Source: Hyphococcus aureus (GTDB taxonomy: Bacteria > Pseudomonadota > Alphaproteobacteria > Caulobacterales > Parvularculaceae). Taken from it: a stretch of 64,000 bases of DNA. Positions 25,534 to 35,572 of this stretch are shown here, piece after piece. Numbering within the stretch: position 1 is the stretch's first letter; every line of letters begins with the position of its first letter. The position numbers were made by a program, and so were the translations under genes. Location: contig NZ_JBHRSH010000002.1 of assembly GCF_042643165.1 (NCBI RefSeq), positions 1,240,001 to 1,304,000 on the forward strand, written 5' to 3'. The notes beneath the pieces are model-generated. The model was not told where the DNA came from. It worked only from the letters and a program-made list of their open reading frames with translations, and did not search any database.

Positions 25534-27128
25534 TCCGCCCCCTTTTTATAGACGCGCAGGGCGGCCTTGGCCGCTGCACGCCCGGCGGCGCAGGAAAGAC
25601 CAGCGCCGATCTGCGCTTCCGGGCCGCAGAAATAAAATCCCCTGATCCGGGGGCTTCCCGTTACGGCGGCGGCGAGCGCCCATTGCTGCAGAACATCGGG
25701 CTTGGCCGCGTAAGCGCCGGCGCTGGCGCCCGCAGCGGCGGCGTCGTCATTCACAAGACGCAAATCTTCAACTTCAATGCGGCCGGAAAAACCCGCCGCA
25801 AACATTTCAATAGAGTCGAGGATGGCGGATCGGATCGCCTCGCGGCGGTCTGCGTCAGGCGCCTCGTCAAACGGCAAGGGATGCGCCATCACCGACATCA
25901 CCTGGCGTTTGTCGAGCGCGGCGCCTTCATCAAGCGCGGTCGGAAAAATCGCTTCAACCATGACGCGTTCAGGAACATGGCCAGCCCGCGCATCCATGAA
26001 GGCTTTCGAAAGCGCTTCAGGCGACGGGGCGTAAACAAGCCGGCGCATCATGTTTTTGCGTGTCGCCTCATCCTGGGCGACGCCTTTCAGAATGATCTGC
26101 ATGCGCGCTGACGCAATCTCCGGTTTGCGCGCCGTCAAAACCCGCTGCAACCCGATATCGAGAACGCCGGGCCCTATCATCTTCTGAAAGACGTGCTCAG
26201 CATCTATTGCGGCGATCACGATCGGCGCACGCAACTGGCCGCCATCGGCCATCACAACACCGGCGACGCGATCGCCCTCGATCAAAATCGATTTCACTGG
26301 CGAACCGGCGCGCATATCGACTTTCGCGCCTTGCGCCGCCCTGCGCAGAGCGTCAATGACAGAGACGGCGCCGCCTTTGGGATAGGCGGCCGCACCTTGC
26401 AAACCCGCCGCCTCTCCCGCGTAGCGGCGCAGAAGCGACATGAAACTGAATGGCTCATGGGGCGCTGCGGCGGACCGGAACGATGTTTCTGCAAGCAATA
26501 ATGTGCGGAGTTGGCCATCGTCGAAACGCGTGCGCAGAACATCATCCGCGGTTGCAAAAAGATAGCGCTGGATGCGCGCCGCCATTTCCGGCGGCGCCTG
26601 GTTGACGGCTTTTTCAAGCGCGCGTTGTTGGGCGCCGCCTGCCCCGCCATAACCGCCGCCATGAAACGCCGGCCGTAAAAAAGCAGCGGTTTCGAGCACA
26701 TCGCCCATAAACGCTTCGAGCGCCTCACGGTCGCTGTCATCGTCGAGGTTCAGCAGCGCCGCCTGGGTCAGATCGCCATCGAACCGCAACACGCCGCCAT
26801 TTTCGAAGAAATAGGTTGTATCGAGTCTGCGCGCTGCGAACTCGACGCCGTAGCGATAAAGATCAAGCTCTGAAATGACGTCGGGATCGAGCACAGTGAT
26901 GAGATGTTCGCCGTCAATGCCCGTCACCCCCGGCGCAATCTCTCTTGCGGCGATGCGTCCGCCAAGCTCCGGCCCCGCCCCCACCAGCACCGTGCGCAAT
27001 CCCGCTTTGCCGAGATAGGCGCTCGCGGCAAGCCCATCGGCGCCCGCGCCGATGACAACAGCGTCGATGCCGCCTTCAATGCGGTTTCCGCTTTTATTGT
27101 CGTTGTTCAGATCAAGAGGATTAGTCAT
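25530..27128 (-). CDS. FAD-dependent oxidoreductase, phytoene-dehydrogenase-like
   Basis: 532 residues. The dinucleotide-binding motif is VVIGAGADGLAASAYLGKAG, followed by the GG motif (GPELGGRIAA). The central part (GGAVSVIDALRRAAQGAKVDMR) and the C-terminal FCGPEAQIGAGLSCAAGRAA match the phytoene dehydrogenase/retinol saturase/amine oxidase group. It oxidises or desaturates an unknown, probably hydrophobic or amine substrate. It overlaps the gene before it by eight bases and the GcvT-like gene after it by four, so the three proteins are made together. Confidence 0.87.
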   Translation of the reverse strand: MTNPLDLNNDNKSGNRIEGGIDAVVIGAGADGLAASAYLGKAGLRTVLVGAGPELGGRIAAREIAPGVTGIDGEHLITVLDPDVISELDLYRYGVEFAARRLDTTYFFENGGVLRFDGDLTQAALLNLDDDSDREALEAFMGDVLETAAFLRPAFHGGGYGGAGGAQQRALEKAVNQAPPEMAARIQRYLFATADDVLRTRFDDGQLRTLLLAETSFRSAAAPHEPFSFMSLLRRYAGEAAGLQGAAAYPKGGAVSVIDALRRAAQGAKVDMRAGSPVKSILIEGDRVAGVVMADGGQLRAPIVIAAIDAEHVFQKMIGPGVLDIGLQRVLTARKPEIASARMQIILKGVAQDEATRKNMMRRLVYAPSPEALSKAFMDARAGHVPERVMVEAIFPTALDEGAALDKRQVMSVMAHPLPFDEAPDADRREAIRSAILDSIEMFAAGFSGRIEVEDLRLVNDDAAAAGASAGAYAAKPDVLQQWALAAAVTGSPRIRGFYFCGPEAQIGAGLSCAAGRAAAKAALRVYKKGAE

Positions 27129-28428
27129 CGCCGGCGATCACCTGATCGATCAGCTTCACCGCAGCGCTGATGGCGTTGTGACGATGGGGCTGAATGATAA
27201 CGCGCTCACAATGAGCGAAAGGCGAGACGCCCGAGGGCGGCGCCGACAATTCGGTTTCAGTGCGGCGGATATGCGTGGCGAAGCCCGGCATTCGGCTCGA
27301 CAATCGCTCCCTGATGATTGATGCGGCGGCCTGGCGGTCCTGCCCGGTCCACGCGCGCCATTCGCCGTCTTCAAAAAACGCCGCCGGGAGATAAGAAGAG
27401 CGCGCAATCACCTCACAATTGCCCGTAAATTCAAACTCCACCGGCATCCGATCGCAAAGCTTGCCCTGAAGCGCCGCATCCCGGGCGGCCTGAATATCCG
27501 CGCCGTCGTCAATCACCTGAAAGATGGCGCCTTCGTCACCAAGCGGCGCGTCGACCTTGTCATTGAGCTTGAACCGCACGGTGAAATCCGCATGGCCGCC
27601 GTCGCCGACACCCCATTGGCGCGCCGAGGCCGGCGTCGCAAAGAAGATATGCTTCACCTTGATCTTGTCGTCGCCGTCGAAGGTGACGTGCGTGAATTTG
27701 CCATTCGCGGCGGCGTCGACAGGTTTCTTCAGCGTCGTTTCAACGCCCGCATCCTGACAGACCTGCTCCAGCACCGCGCGCAATGCAGCGCCGCCATTCG
27801 GGACGCGCACACGCCAGCTATCGGGATCAACAAACGCCGTCAGGGCCTGCGCCGAGCCTGCTTCCCGGTCGCCCTGACCGCCCGCCGCCAGCGCATGCGC
27901 CGACAAATGCGCGCGCAGTCGATCATCGGAAAAATAATCATCGAGAACGCCGGCGCATGATCCGAACAGACGCGCGGCCTGCTCCAGCAGGGCCGGGTCA
28001 GACAGCAAGGCGGCGAACGCCTTGACGCCGGGAACGCCGGGTTTGTCATAGCCTTTGGGGGCGTAGGCCGGCGCTCCGCCCAGCACTGTCATCTCTTCAA
28101 GGAAATCGCGCCATAACAGGTGATCGGGCGAGCCTTTCTCTGCGAGACTGTCCGCCGTGTCGCGCGCGCTTGCATAAGTGGTGACAGGCGCGCCGTCTTT
28201 TAACAGGGTGACGCGCGCGCTCACCGGCTCCAGTGTCAGATCGTAATCCTGAAGATCAAGCCGGCGCCAGACAAAATTCGCAATGGCGGGCGATGCTGGG
28301 CTCGCGCGTTTTTTCCGATCGCCGGATGTCAGCAGGGCGACGCGGGCATGCGCTTTCGCCGCCGCGGCGGCCGCGGCGAGGCTCGGCTCATCATCGCCGA
28401 TCACCAGAAAGTCAAACTGCCCGTTCAT
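27121..28428 (-). CDS. Degenerate flavoprotein-like partner of the FAD oxidoreductase
   Basis: 435 residues. It begins like an FAD/NAD-binding Rossmann protein (FDFLVIGDDEPSLAAAAAAAKA), but the GxGxxG glycines are replaced by Asp-Asp-Glu-Pro-Ser. A middle segment, VPNGGAALRAVLEQVCQDAGVETT, matches the oxidoreductase next door in layout, as does a C-terminal HNAISAAVKLIDQVIAGDD. It therefore looks like a paralogue that lost cofactor binding, perhaps a structural or regulatory subunit. First of the three overlapping genes; the function is not known to me. Confidence 0.75.
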   Translation of the reverse strand: MNGQFDFLVIGDDEPSLAAAAAAAKAHARVALLTSGDRKKRASPASPAIANFVWRRLDLQDYDLTLEPVSARVTLLKDGAPVTTYASARDTADSLAEKGSPDHLLWRDFLEEMTVLGGAPAYAPKGYDKPGVPGVKAFAALLSDPALLEQAARLFGSCAGVLDDYFSDDRLRAHLSAHALAAGGQGDREAGSAQALTAFVDPDSWRVRVPNGGAALRAVLEQVCQDAGVETTLKKPVDAAANGKFTHVTFDGDDKIKVKHIFFATPASARQWGVGDGGHADFTVRFKLNDKVDAPLGDEGAIFQVIDDGADIQAARDAALQGKLCDRMPVEFEFTGNCEVIARSSYLPAAFFEDGEWRAWTGQDRQAAASIIRERLSSRMPGFATHIRRTETELSAPPSGVSPFAHCERVIIQPHRHNAISAAVKLIDQVIAGDD

Positions 28429-28464
28429 CGTCCTGCGCGAACCTCCCCGTCCCGTCCCATTCGT

Positions 28465-31329
28465 TTACCCTTGGCGAGCACGGCGCTCACCAACAATTAT
28501 AGTAAACAGACCGGACGCCTGCGCAGCCAAATCCAGCAATTTTCGTTCCGCTTTTACAATTGTATCTTCTCCGCATACGGACGCCATACGCGCAAGCAGC
28601 GCTTCTCCCGCCTTTTCCGGCGCAAATACGCCGCCCACAGCGGCCCGGCTCGCCTGCAGAACCGCCTCAAACACCCTATGCGCCGCCATTAAAGTTTCCG
28701 CGTCTTCCTGCGCCAATTCGCCTGTTTTCGCAAACCACCGCAGCGCATCCGCGACCCCGCGTGGGGGCCGTCCCTCACCCGAACAGCTGAGCGCCAGCAC
28801 CTGAGAGATGAACGCAATATCTGTCAGTCCGCCAACAATATTCTTAACGTCCCACACCCCGGCGGGACGTTTCGCCTGATCGAGGCGCACTCGCATATCG
28901 GCGGCGTCAGCGCCAACCTCACGGCGGTCACGAGGGCTGGCGATGATGGCGGCGATCTCATCCTCGACAATTTTCGCGAGCATCCCTTCGGGCCCGATCA
29001 CCCGCGCCTTGACGAGCGACATCGCCTCCCAGGTCCAGGCTTCCTCAGCGTAATAGCGGCGGAACGCGGCAAGACTCACCGCTGCGGGGCCGGCCTTGCC
29101 CGAAGGACGCAACTGCATGTCGACTTCATACAGCGCGCCCTCCTCTGTCGCCGCGGAAAGCGCCGTCACTGCGCGCCGCACCAGACGCGTGAAATATTCG
29201 ACGGCGCCGAGAGGGCGCGCGCCATCCGACTGCGCATCAACAGCGGCGTCATAAATGAACATCAGATCGATATCGGATGTCGCGGTCATCTCTTCCGCGC
29301 CAAGACGGCCAAGTCCGACAACCACGAACTCCCCGTCAATCACACCATGCTGGGATTGCATTTCCTTGATCGCCGCATCGGTCAAGGCGCGGATTGAGGC
29401 GTCGGCGATCGCCGTAAAATGGCGCGAGGCCTGCGCCGCCGCGAGCATGCCCACCGCCAGTTGCGCCGTGATCTGGAATTTCTGTTCCCCGGCCCAGCGC
29501 CGGACAGCATTCAGCGTCCCTTCATAATCAGGCGACGCCTCCACCGCCGTACGACAAGCGGTTTCATAGCTTTCCAGTTCCGGCGGCGGCTCGGACCAGC
29601 GATTGTCAAGCAGGCGCTCCACAAGATTGAGATGTTTCGAAAACTCCCGGCCAAGATAGGGAGAAATGGTCATGATACGGATCAGCGTATCGAAAATTTC
29701 AAGATTGTTCAGCAGCAACGAAAAGACTTGAACGCCAGCCGGAAGCCGCGTCAGAAAATCTTCAAACGCGAAAAACGCGTCATCAGCGTCGCTGGCCTTG
29801 GCCAGCGCTTCCAGAAGCGGCGGCACCAGCTTCGTCAGCAACACGCGCGAGCGTTCGGTGCGGGTGGCGCGAAGCCCGCCCTTGTGCCAGCGCATGATCG
29901 CGGCGCTCACCTCCGGCGCCCGTTTGAAGCCGAGTTTCTCAAGGGTTTCCATGGTCGCCGGGTGCTGCTCCACCCCCGTAAAGACAAGCGGCCCGAGCCT
30001 CGACTCGGGCACATCCGCCGTTTCGAACAACCCATCATAACGCTCGCCCACGCTCTCCAGGGTCGCCAGCATTTTTCCGCGAAAACTATCGGCGTTTTCT
30101 GCACCGGAAAAAACGGCGACACGCGCGATGTCCTCGCGCGCGGAGGGAATGCGATGGGTCTGTTCGTCATTCACCATCTGTAAGCGGTGCTCAACATGGC
30201 GCAGATAAAGATACGCCTCACTCAAGGCGTCCCGGTCGGCGGCGTCGATGGCGCCCGCCTGCGTAAGCGCCGCCAGCGCATCAAGGGTCGCGCGCTGGCG
30301 CAGCTTTTCATTTTTGCCGCCAAGGATGAGCTGCTGCGTCTGGGCGTAGAACTCGATTTCGCGAATGCCGCCGCGCCCGAGTTTGACATCATGACCTTCA
30401 AAGGCGATCTCACCGCCGCCCTTGGCCGTGTGCATCTGGCGCTTGACCGCATGCACGTCTTCGATCGCAGCGTAGTCAAAATATTTGCGCCAGATAAAGG
30501 GACGCAAACTTTTCAAGAACTGCTCACCAATGGCGAGGTCGCCTGCCGCGGGGCGCGCTTTGATAAAGGCCATACGCTCCCAGTTCTGACCGAAGGTTTC
30601 GTAATAGGCCTCCGCCGCACTCACTGTCACGGCGAGCGCCGTCACGCCCGGATCGGGCCTGAGACGCAAGTCCGTGCGGAAGACATAACCGTCCGCAGTC
30701 TGCATCTGCATCAGGTTGATGACATCGCGGGTGACGGCGACCGCGTGTTTTTGCGCAATATGGCGGTCGCCCGCCTGCATGCGCTCGGGATCAAACAGGA
30801 CAACGAGATCAATATCGCTCGAATAGTTGAGTTCAAAGGCGCCATGCTTGCCCATGGCGAGAATGACAAACCCTACCGACGTCTCCAAAGGCGAGCGCGC
30901 AATCGCCGCGGCGAGCGCGCCTTGCAACGTGGCGTCAGCAAATTCCGACAGGGCGGTTGTCGCCTGCATCACCGGCCAGGCGCCGCCGATGTCGCTTAAC
31001 GCAATCAACAGCGCCGCTTCCTGTTTCAACAGGCGCAGCGCCCGGATCTGGTCATCCACGATTTCCTGGTCAGCGATTGCGCGAGCGTCAAAATTGATGC
31101 GGCGCATGGTTTCATCGGGCGGCGCCGCAAACAGCGCCGGCAAGTCATCCTTGCGCTTTAACGCGAGACGGCGGAGATAAGGCGAACAACCGGCTGTCCC
31201 TTTCAACAGGGTTTGCGCCGCTTCTGGCAGGGCTTGAAAATCGCCGCCAAGCTCGTCAACAAAATGCGCCGCCGCGTCCTGGTCAAACGCGTCTGGCGCG
31301 CTAACGATCATCTCCGCTAGGGTTTTCAT
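28465..31329 (-). CDS. glnE: Bifunctional glutamine synthetase adenylyltransferase/deadenylylase
   Basis: About 954 residues from the ATG at 31329 (a TTG at 31338 is also possible). Two nucleotidyltransferase domains are clear: GKHGAFELNYSSDIDLVVLFD in the N-terminal deadenylylase half and GLGRLGAEEMTATSDIDLMFIYD in the C-terminal adenylylase half, each with the GxxS...DxD catalytic signature. Helical GlnE linker regions follow each (LKRQMH...RGGIREIEFYAQ). It adjusts glutamine synthetase activity to nitrogen status through PII. It lies downstream of a two-component system and HtrA protease, an order common in alphaproteobacteria. Confidence 0.96.
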   Translation of the reverse strand: MKTLAEMIVSAPDAFDQDAAAHFVDELGGDFQALPEAAQTLLKGTAGCSPYLRRLALKRKDDLPALFAAPPDETMRRINFDARAIADQEIVDDQIRALRLLKQEAALLIALSDIGGAWPVMQATTALSEFADATLQGALAAAIARSPLETSVGFVILAMGKHGAFELNYSSDIDLVVLFDPERMQAGDRHIAQKHAVAVTRDVINLMQMQTADGYVFRTDLRLRPDPGVTALAVTVSAAEAYYETFGQNWERMAFIKARPAAGDLAIGEQFLKSLRPFIWRKYFDYAAIEDVHAVKRQMHTAKGGGEIAFEGHDVKLGRGGIREIEFYAQTQQLILGGKNEKLRQRATLDALAALTQAGAIDAADRDALSEAYLYLRHVEHRLQMVNDEQTHRIPSAREDIARVAVFSGAENADSFRGKMLATLESVGERYDGLFETADVPESRLGPLVFTGVEQHPATMETLEKLGFKRAPEVSAAIMRWHKGGLRATRTERSRVLLTKLVPPLLEALAKASDADDAFFAFEDFLTRLPAGVQVFSLLLNNLEIFDTLIRIMTISPYLGREFSKHLNLVERLLDNRWSEPPPELESYETACRTAVEASPDYEGTLNAVRRWAGEQKFQITAQLAVGMLAAAQASRHFTAIADASIRALTDAAIKEMQSQHGVIDGEFVVVGLGRLGAEEMTATSDIDLMFIYDAAVDAQSDGARPLGAVEYFTRLVRRAVTALSAATEEGALYEVDMQLRPSGKAGPAAVSLAAFRRYYAEEAWTWEAMSLVKARVIGPEGMLAKIVEDEIAAIIASPRDRREVGADAADMRVRLDQAKRPAGVWDVKNIVGGLTDIAFISQVLALSCSGEGRPPRGVADALRWFAKTGELAQEDAETLMAAHRVFEAVLQASRAAVGGVFAPEKAGEALLARMASVCGEDTIVKAERKLLDLAAQASGLFTIIVGERRARQG

Positions 31330-31422
31330 GTCTCGCAAAATGCCATTTCCGACCGGCGGAAAGCCAGCAAAAAGAAACGCGCCTCAGCGCCAGACCTGTA
31401 ATTGACCTGAATCAAGCGCCGT

Positions 31423-31707
31423 CTAACATCCCGCCGCATCTTTGAGCGCCGAAGACGGGCGAAACCGCAGAGACTTCGACTCCTTGATGTCGATCTCCTC
31501 TCCGGTGCGCGGATTGCGGCCCTTGCGCGCGGACCGTCTTGAAATGGTGAAGGTGCCGAAAGTGCCAATCGTATATTTTCCGTCTTTCCTCGCCCGCTTA
31601 AGACCGTTTTCGATCTCACCAAAGACAAGCTCCACAACACGTTTCGCATCAGCGTTGCTGAGGCCGCCCGCTTCCGCGACATTGGCGATGAATTCGGTCT
31701 TGCTCAT
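31423..31707 (-). CDS. HU-family histone-like DNA-binding protein
   Basis: 94 residues, the usual HU size. MSKTEFIANVAEAGGLSNADA starts the dimerisation helices, GTFGTFTISRRSARKGRNPRTG is the signature arm motif, and the end (SKSLRFRPSSALKDAAGC) closes the fold. It bends DNA without sequence specificity. A strong AAGGAG precedes the ATG. The terminal cysteine is unusual for HU. It is inserted between glnE and the two-component genes that usually neighbour each other. Confidence 0.95.
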   Translation of the reverse strand: MSKTEFIANVAEAGGLSNADAKRVVELVFGEIENGLKRARKDGKYTIGTFGTFTISRRSARKGRNPRTGEEIDIKESKSLRFRPSSALKDAAGC

Positions 31708-31739
31708 GTGACTCCTTTCAAGGTTGGGAAATGCTGGCG

Positions 31740-33164
31740 TTAATCCGCCGGGGCGAAGGTCATGACAATGCGCAGGCCGCAGCCTTCATCGTTTTTATGT
31801 TGCAACCCGTCCTGCAACTCAAGCGTTGCGCCATGGGCGCGGGCGATGGCCGACACAAGCGAAAGGCCAAGCCCGGACCCCGGCGTCGAACGGCTTTGTT
31901 CGAGACGCACGAAGCGCTCAAAGATGCGATCGCGGCTTTCCGGCTCAACGCCCGGACCGTCATCGGCGACGGAAAGAACGGCGCCGCCGGTTTTGGCCGG
32001 CCCCACTTTAAGCTCGATGCGCGTGCCGCCTTCGGCGTATTTCAGGGCGTTATCGAGAAAGTTTGCGATGGCCTGACTGACCAGCTCACGCGAGCCTTTC
32101 ACGGGCGGGGTCGGCGCCGTGATGAAGACAAATTCGAAACCGGCGTCCTGCGCCGCCGGCTCATAAAGCTCGGCCATTTCCTCGGCGATCGCGACAATGT
32201 CGATGGGCGCCATCACCCCGGCGCCTTCGCCGGATTGAATCCGGGCGATGGAAAGAAGCGCATTGAACGTCGCCAGCACCTTTTCCGAATCGTCGATGGT
32301 CGCGCGCAAGGCTTCGTCCTTCGCCTTGTCGTCACCTTGAAGCGCATCATTGAGACGATTGCGAATGCGCGTCAGCGGCGAGCGCAGATCATGGGCGATA
32401 TTATCGGAAACCTCACGCATCCCGGCCATCAAGCGCTCAATCTGATCGAGCATGGAATTGAGGTTAGACCCAAGATCGTCAAGCTCATCGCCCGAACCGG
32501 TCGTCGGCACGCGCTGGCCAAGATCGCCGCCGCGGATCGCCCGCGCGGTTTTGTTGACCACCTCAACCCGCCCCAGAAGGGAGCGGGAAAAGACAAGACC
32601 AATCACCACGCCAAGCGCAATCGTCACCATCGCGGCGCGAGTGACTACGCTTTGCGAACGCGCGCGCAAAAACTCGCGGCTGGCGATATCGCGTGCGACA
32701 ACAACGAGATAGGATTGTTCGGCATCGGCGGAGGCGCGAAAGCGCATCATCTTGCCGCGCGCCTCGCGCTGCTGAATGCCAACTTCGCGGCCCGCCGCAT
32801 CGACGAGCGGTTTTTCGAATTTGAAATTGAAAAAGTCGCCTTCCGCGGTCAGCGCTTCCGGAGGCAGCGCCGTCAGATTGCCTGCCAGCACGGCGCCCGA
32901 CGGCGCCCCGATCAGCATATAGATCGCGTCATCCGACCAGGCTGTGCGCTGGCGGATGACGCGGGTGAGCATGCCGGAACCGCTGGTGGAAAACAGATCA
33001 GCGAGAACGCTGATCTCGCTGTCGATGACCGTGTCGGTTTGCTTGGCCGCCTCGCCAAAGGTGGCGCTGTAGAGATAGGCGCCAAGCAGGGCCACCGCGC
33101 CCGCAAAAAGCACGACATAGATCAGCGTAAAGCGAAACGATGTCGTGCGAAGAATGCGGAGCAT
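31740..33164 (-). CDS. Two-component sensor histidine kinase (HAMP type)
   Basis: 474 residues: membrane helix at about 12-33, periplasmic sensor of some 140 residues, second helix at about 175-196, HAMP to about 247. HisKA follows with NIAHDLRSPLTRIRNRL (His258), then HATPase_c with NFLDNALKYAEGG, DDGPGV and GSGLGLSLVSAI. It is seven bases downstream of the response-regulator gene and must be its cognate kinase. The neighbouring HtrA protease suggests an envelope-stress input. Confidence 0.94.
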   Translation of the reverse strand: MLRILRTTSFRFTLIYVVLFAGAVALLGAYLYSATFGEAAKQTDTVIDSEISVLADLFSTSGSGMLTRVIRQRTAWSDDAIYMLIGAPSGAVLAGNLTALPPEALTAEGDFFNFKFEKPLVDAAGREVGIQQREARGKMMRFRASADAEQSYLVVVARDIASREFLRARSQSVVTRAAMVTIALGVVIGLVFSRSLLGRVEVVNKTARAIRGGDLGQRVPTTGSGDELDDLGSNLNSMLDQIERLMAGMREVSDNIAHDLRSPLTRIRNRLNDALQGDDKAKDEALRATIDDSEKVLATFNALLSIARIQSGEGAGVMAPIDIVAIAEEMAELYEPAAQDAGFEFVFITAPTPPVKGSRELVSQAIANFLDNALKYAEGGTRIELKVGPAKTGGAVLSVADDGPGVEPESRDRIFERFVRLEQSRSTPGSGLGLSLVSAIARAHGATLELQDGLQHKNDEGCGLRIVMTFAPAD

Positions 33165-33171
33165 GAAAGTC

Positions 33172-33855
33172 CTAGTCTGTATCCGACAGTCTGTATCCCG
33201 CGCCCCGGATCGTTTTCAGGAGCGGTTTATCGAAGTCCTTATCGATCTTCGCCCGCAAACGCGAGATGTGAACGTCAATAACATTCGTCTGCGGATCGAA
33301 ATGATATTCCCAGACATTTTCAAGCAGCATGGTGCGCGTCACCACCTGGCCCGCATGGCGCATGAGATATTCAAGCAGCCGGAATTCGCGCGGCTGAAGG
33401 TCGATTTTACGTTCATCGCGGCGCACGGTCCGGGTCAGGACATCCAGTTCAAGATCGCCGACCTTGAAACGGGTCGTCACTTCCGTTGGTCCCGACGCCC
33501 GGCGGCGCCCAAGCGCCTCGATCCGCGCCAGGAGTTCGGAAAAAGCATATGGCTTTACAAGATAATCGTCGCCGCCGGCTTTAAGCCCTGAGACTCGATC
33601 ATCGACTTCTCCGAGAGCGGACAGAAACAACGCCGGGGTTTCATCGCCGTCGCCGCGCCGGTTTGACAGCAAGGAAAGCCCGTCCATTTTCGGCAGCATC
33701 CGGTCGATGACATACGCATCGTAACCGCCGGACGTCGCCATATTCAGACCGCTTTCGCCGTCGAGGGCGTGGTCAACCACATGCCCCGCCTCACGCAGGC
33801 CCTTTGCGACATACGCTGCCGCCTCCGCATCGTCTTCAACCAGTAGAATTCGCAT
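33172..33855 (-). CDS. OmpR/PhoB-family response regulator
   Basis: 227 residues. Receiver domain: acidic pair in LVEDDAEAA, phospho-acceptor Asp51 in YVIDRMLPKMDG, and the conserved lysine in LVKPYAFSELLAR. C-terminal winged-helix DNA-binding domain: DVLTRTVRRDERKIDLQPREF and NVIDVHISRLRAKID. Paired with the HAMP kinase downstream and 89 bases downstream of the HtrA protease gene, which it may regulate. Confidence 0.95.
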   Translation of the reverse strand: MRILLVEDDAEAAAYVAKGLREAGHVVDHALDGESGLNMATSGGYDAYVIDRMLPKMDGLSLLSNRRGDGDETPALFLSALGEVDDRVSGLKAGGDDYLVKPYAFSELLARIEALGRRRASGPTEVTTRFKVGDLELDVLTRTVRRDERKIDLQPREFRLLEYLMRHAGQVVTRTMLLENVWEYHFDPQTNVIDVHISRLRAKIDKDFDKPLLKTIRGAGYRLSDTD

Positions 33856-33944
33856 GTGGCCACCTTAGCCTGATTTCACTTGATACAAAACGGCGGCGCC
33901 GCCGAACTCGCGGGAGCGCCGCCGGAACTTCACGGGGTCCGCCG

Positions 33945-35462
33945 CTAGTCGTCGAGCGAGAGCGCGCCGAACTGGCGGTTGGAGCCGAGCTGCATGCGCA
34001 GGAGCACCGCATCCTTGCCGTCTTTCTTGGCGTTCGAAATCTTCGAGCGCAAATCGTCCCCAGAGGTCACCGCCTGCCCGTCAAGCTGGAGAATGACAAC
34101 GCCTGGCTGGAGCCCGGCGTCTTCGGCCGGACTGCCGGGGCGAACCGCCGTCACGACAACGCCGTCCACATTATCCGGCACGCGGAACTGCTGGCGCAGA
34201 ATGTCGTTCAACTCGGCGACCCGGAGACCCACATCCGCCGCAAGGCTGTCATTGTCATTGGACGGAACATCATTGTCGGCGACCGCGCTATCCTCGTCGC
34301 GCTGGCCAAGCGTCACCTTGATATTGCGGATCTTGCCATTGCGCTGGATTTTGAGATCAACTTTCTCGCCCGGTGAATAGGACGCAACCCGGCGCGAAAG
34401 TTCATTCGCGCTGCCGACATCGGCGCCAGCGATCCCGAGAATGACGTCGCCGTCTTCAAGGCCGGCCTTTTGCGCCGGCGTACCGTCGATCACATCGGCG
34501 ACAAGCACGCCGCCTTTTTTATCGAGACCAATAGCGGCGGCTATTTCGGTCGTCACTTCCTGAAGCTGAATGCCGAGCCAGCCGCGCGTGACCGACCCAT
34601 TGGCGATCAATTGAGCGACCGTTTCCTTGGCGACGCGCGCCGGGATCGCAAAGCCGATGCCGACACTACCGCCATTAGGGGAAAAGATCGCCGTGTTGAC
34701 GCCAACAACGCGGCCTTTCAGATCAAAGGTCGGCCCGCCGGAATTACCACGGTTGATGGGCGCGTCGATCTGGATGAAATCAAGATACTGGTTCTCGCGA
34801 TTCTGCCCGCCAATGGCGGAGACAATACCGCTCGTCACCGTGCCGCCAAGACCGAACGGGTTGCCCACCGCAACGACCCAGTCGCCAACACGCAAATTCA
34901 CGTCATCGGCGAACTCAACATGAGGCTGACCCGATTGCGGCTTTATTTTGAGAACGGCGAGGTCCGTCAGCGGATCGGTGCCGACCACTTCGGCGTCCAC
35001 TTCATCGCCATTGGCGAGGCGCACCTGAACCTTGTCGGCGTCTTCGACCACATGATTGTTGGTGACGACATGACCTTCATTGTCGATGAAAAAGCCAGAG
35101 CCTTGCGCTTCCATGCGGCGCACGCCGCCTTCGAAATCTTCCGGGGCGTCGTTATCGTCGGGCGTGCCAAAACGGAAATTGAAAAACTCCTCAAGTCCTT
35201 CCGGCATGTTGCGGCGCATATCCACTTCGCGCTCAACCAGAACACTCACCACTGCAGGGCTGACCCGCTCCACGAGATCGGCGAAAGAGAGCGTGCCGTC
35301 AGCGGCGAGCGGCGGCGCCATCAGACGCGGCGCCTGAGCGTCTGCTGTGGAAAAGCCGAGGCTTGCGGCCGTCAGCGCTGTTGCGGCGACGCCAGCGGCG
35401 AGAATACCTGCGCGGCGAAGTTTTGATTTTCGAAAATACTGTGTCGTCAACGTCATCATCCT
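33945..35462 (-). CDS. DegP/HtrA-family periplasmic serine protease
   Basis: About 505 residues. A signal sequence with twin-basic start (KSKLRRAGILAAGVAATALT) leads to the trypsin-like domain with the triad His136 (TNNHVVED), Asp166 (LTDLAVLK) and Ser240 (NRGNSGGP). Two PDZ domains follow at about 280-375 and 400-500 (GVLVADVIDGTPAQKAGLEDGD; GVVVTAVRPGSPAEDAGLQPG). It degrades or refolds damaged envelope proteins. The frame continues upstream to 35498, but the ATG pair at 35462/35459 follows AAAAGG and AGAAGG sites and starts the export signal. The same order (protease, regulator, kinase, glnE) occurs in other alphaproteobacteria. Confidence 0.94.
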   Translation of the reverse strand, partial: RMMTLTTQYFRKSKLRRAGILAAGVAATALTAASLGFSTADAQAPRLMAPPLAADGTLSFADLVERVSPAVVSVLVEREVDMRRNMPEGLEEFFNFRFGTPDDNDAPEDFEGGVRRMEAQGSGFFIDNEGHVVTNNHVVEDADKVQVRLANGDEVDAEVVGTDPLTDLAVLKIKPQSGQPHVEFADDVNLRVGDWVVAVGNPFGLGGTVTSGIVSAIGGQNRENQYLDFIQIDAPINRGNSGGPTFDLKGRVVGVNTAIFSPNGGSVGIGFAIPARVAKETVAQLIANGSVTRGWLGIQLQEVTTEIAAAIGLDKKGGVLVADVIDGTPAQKAGLEDGDVILGIAGADVGSANELSRRVASYSPGEKVDLKIQRNGKIRNIKVTLGQRDEDSAVADNDVPSNDNDSLAADVGLRVAELNDILRQQFRVPDNVDGVVVTAVRPGSPAEDAGLQPGVVILQLDGQAVTSGDDLRSKISNAKKDGKDAVLLRMQLGSNRQFGALSLDD

Positions 35463-35572
35463 TCTATGCCTTTTCAACGGAAGCGCGCCCCGCTTCATTT
35501 GACCATAATGTAATTAATGATGACGCGGGCGCGGCGAAAGCGCTCCTCCGACATTAAAAATTGTTAAAAATA

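Noticed and set aside
31731..33281. 516-codon + strand frame opposite the HAMP histidine kinase
   Set aside because: Antisense shadow; the minus strand has all kinase motifs in order.
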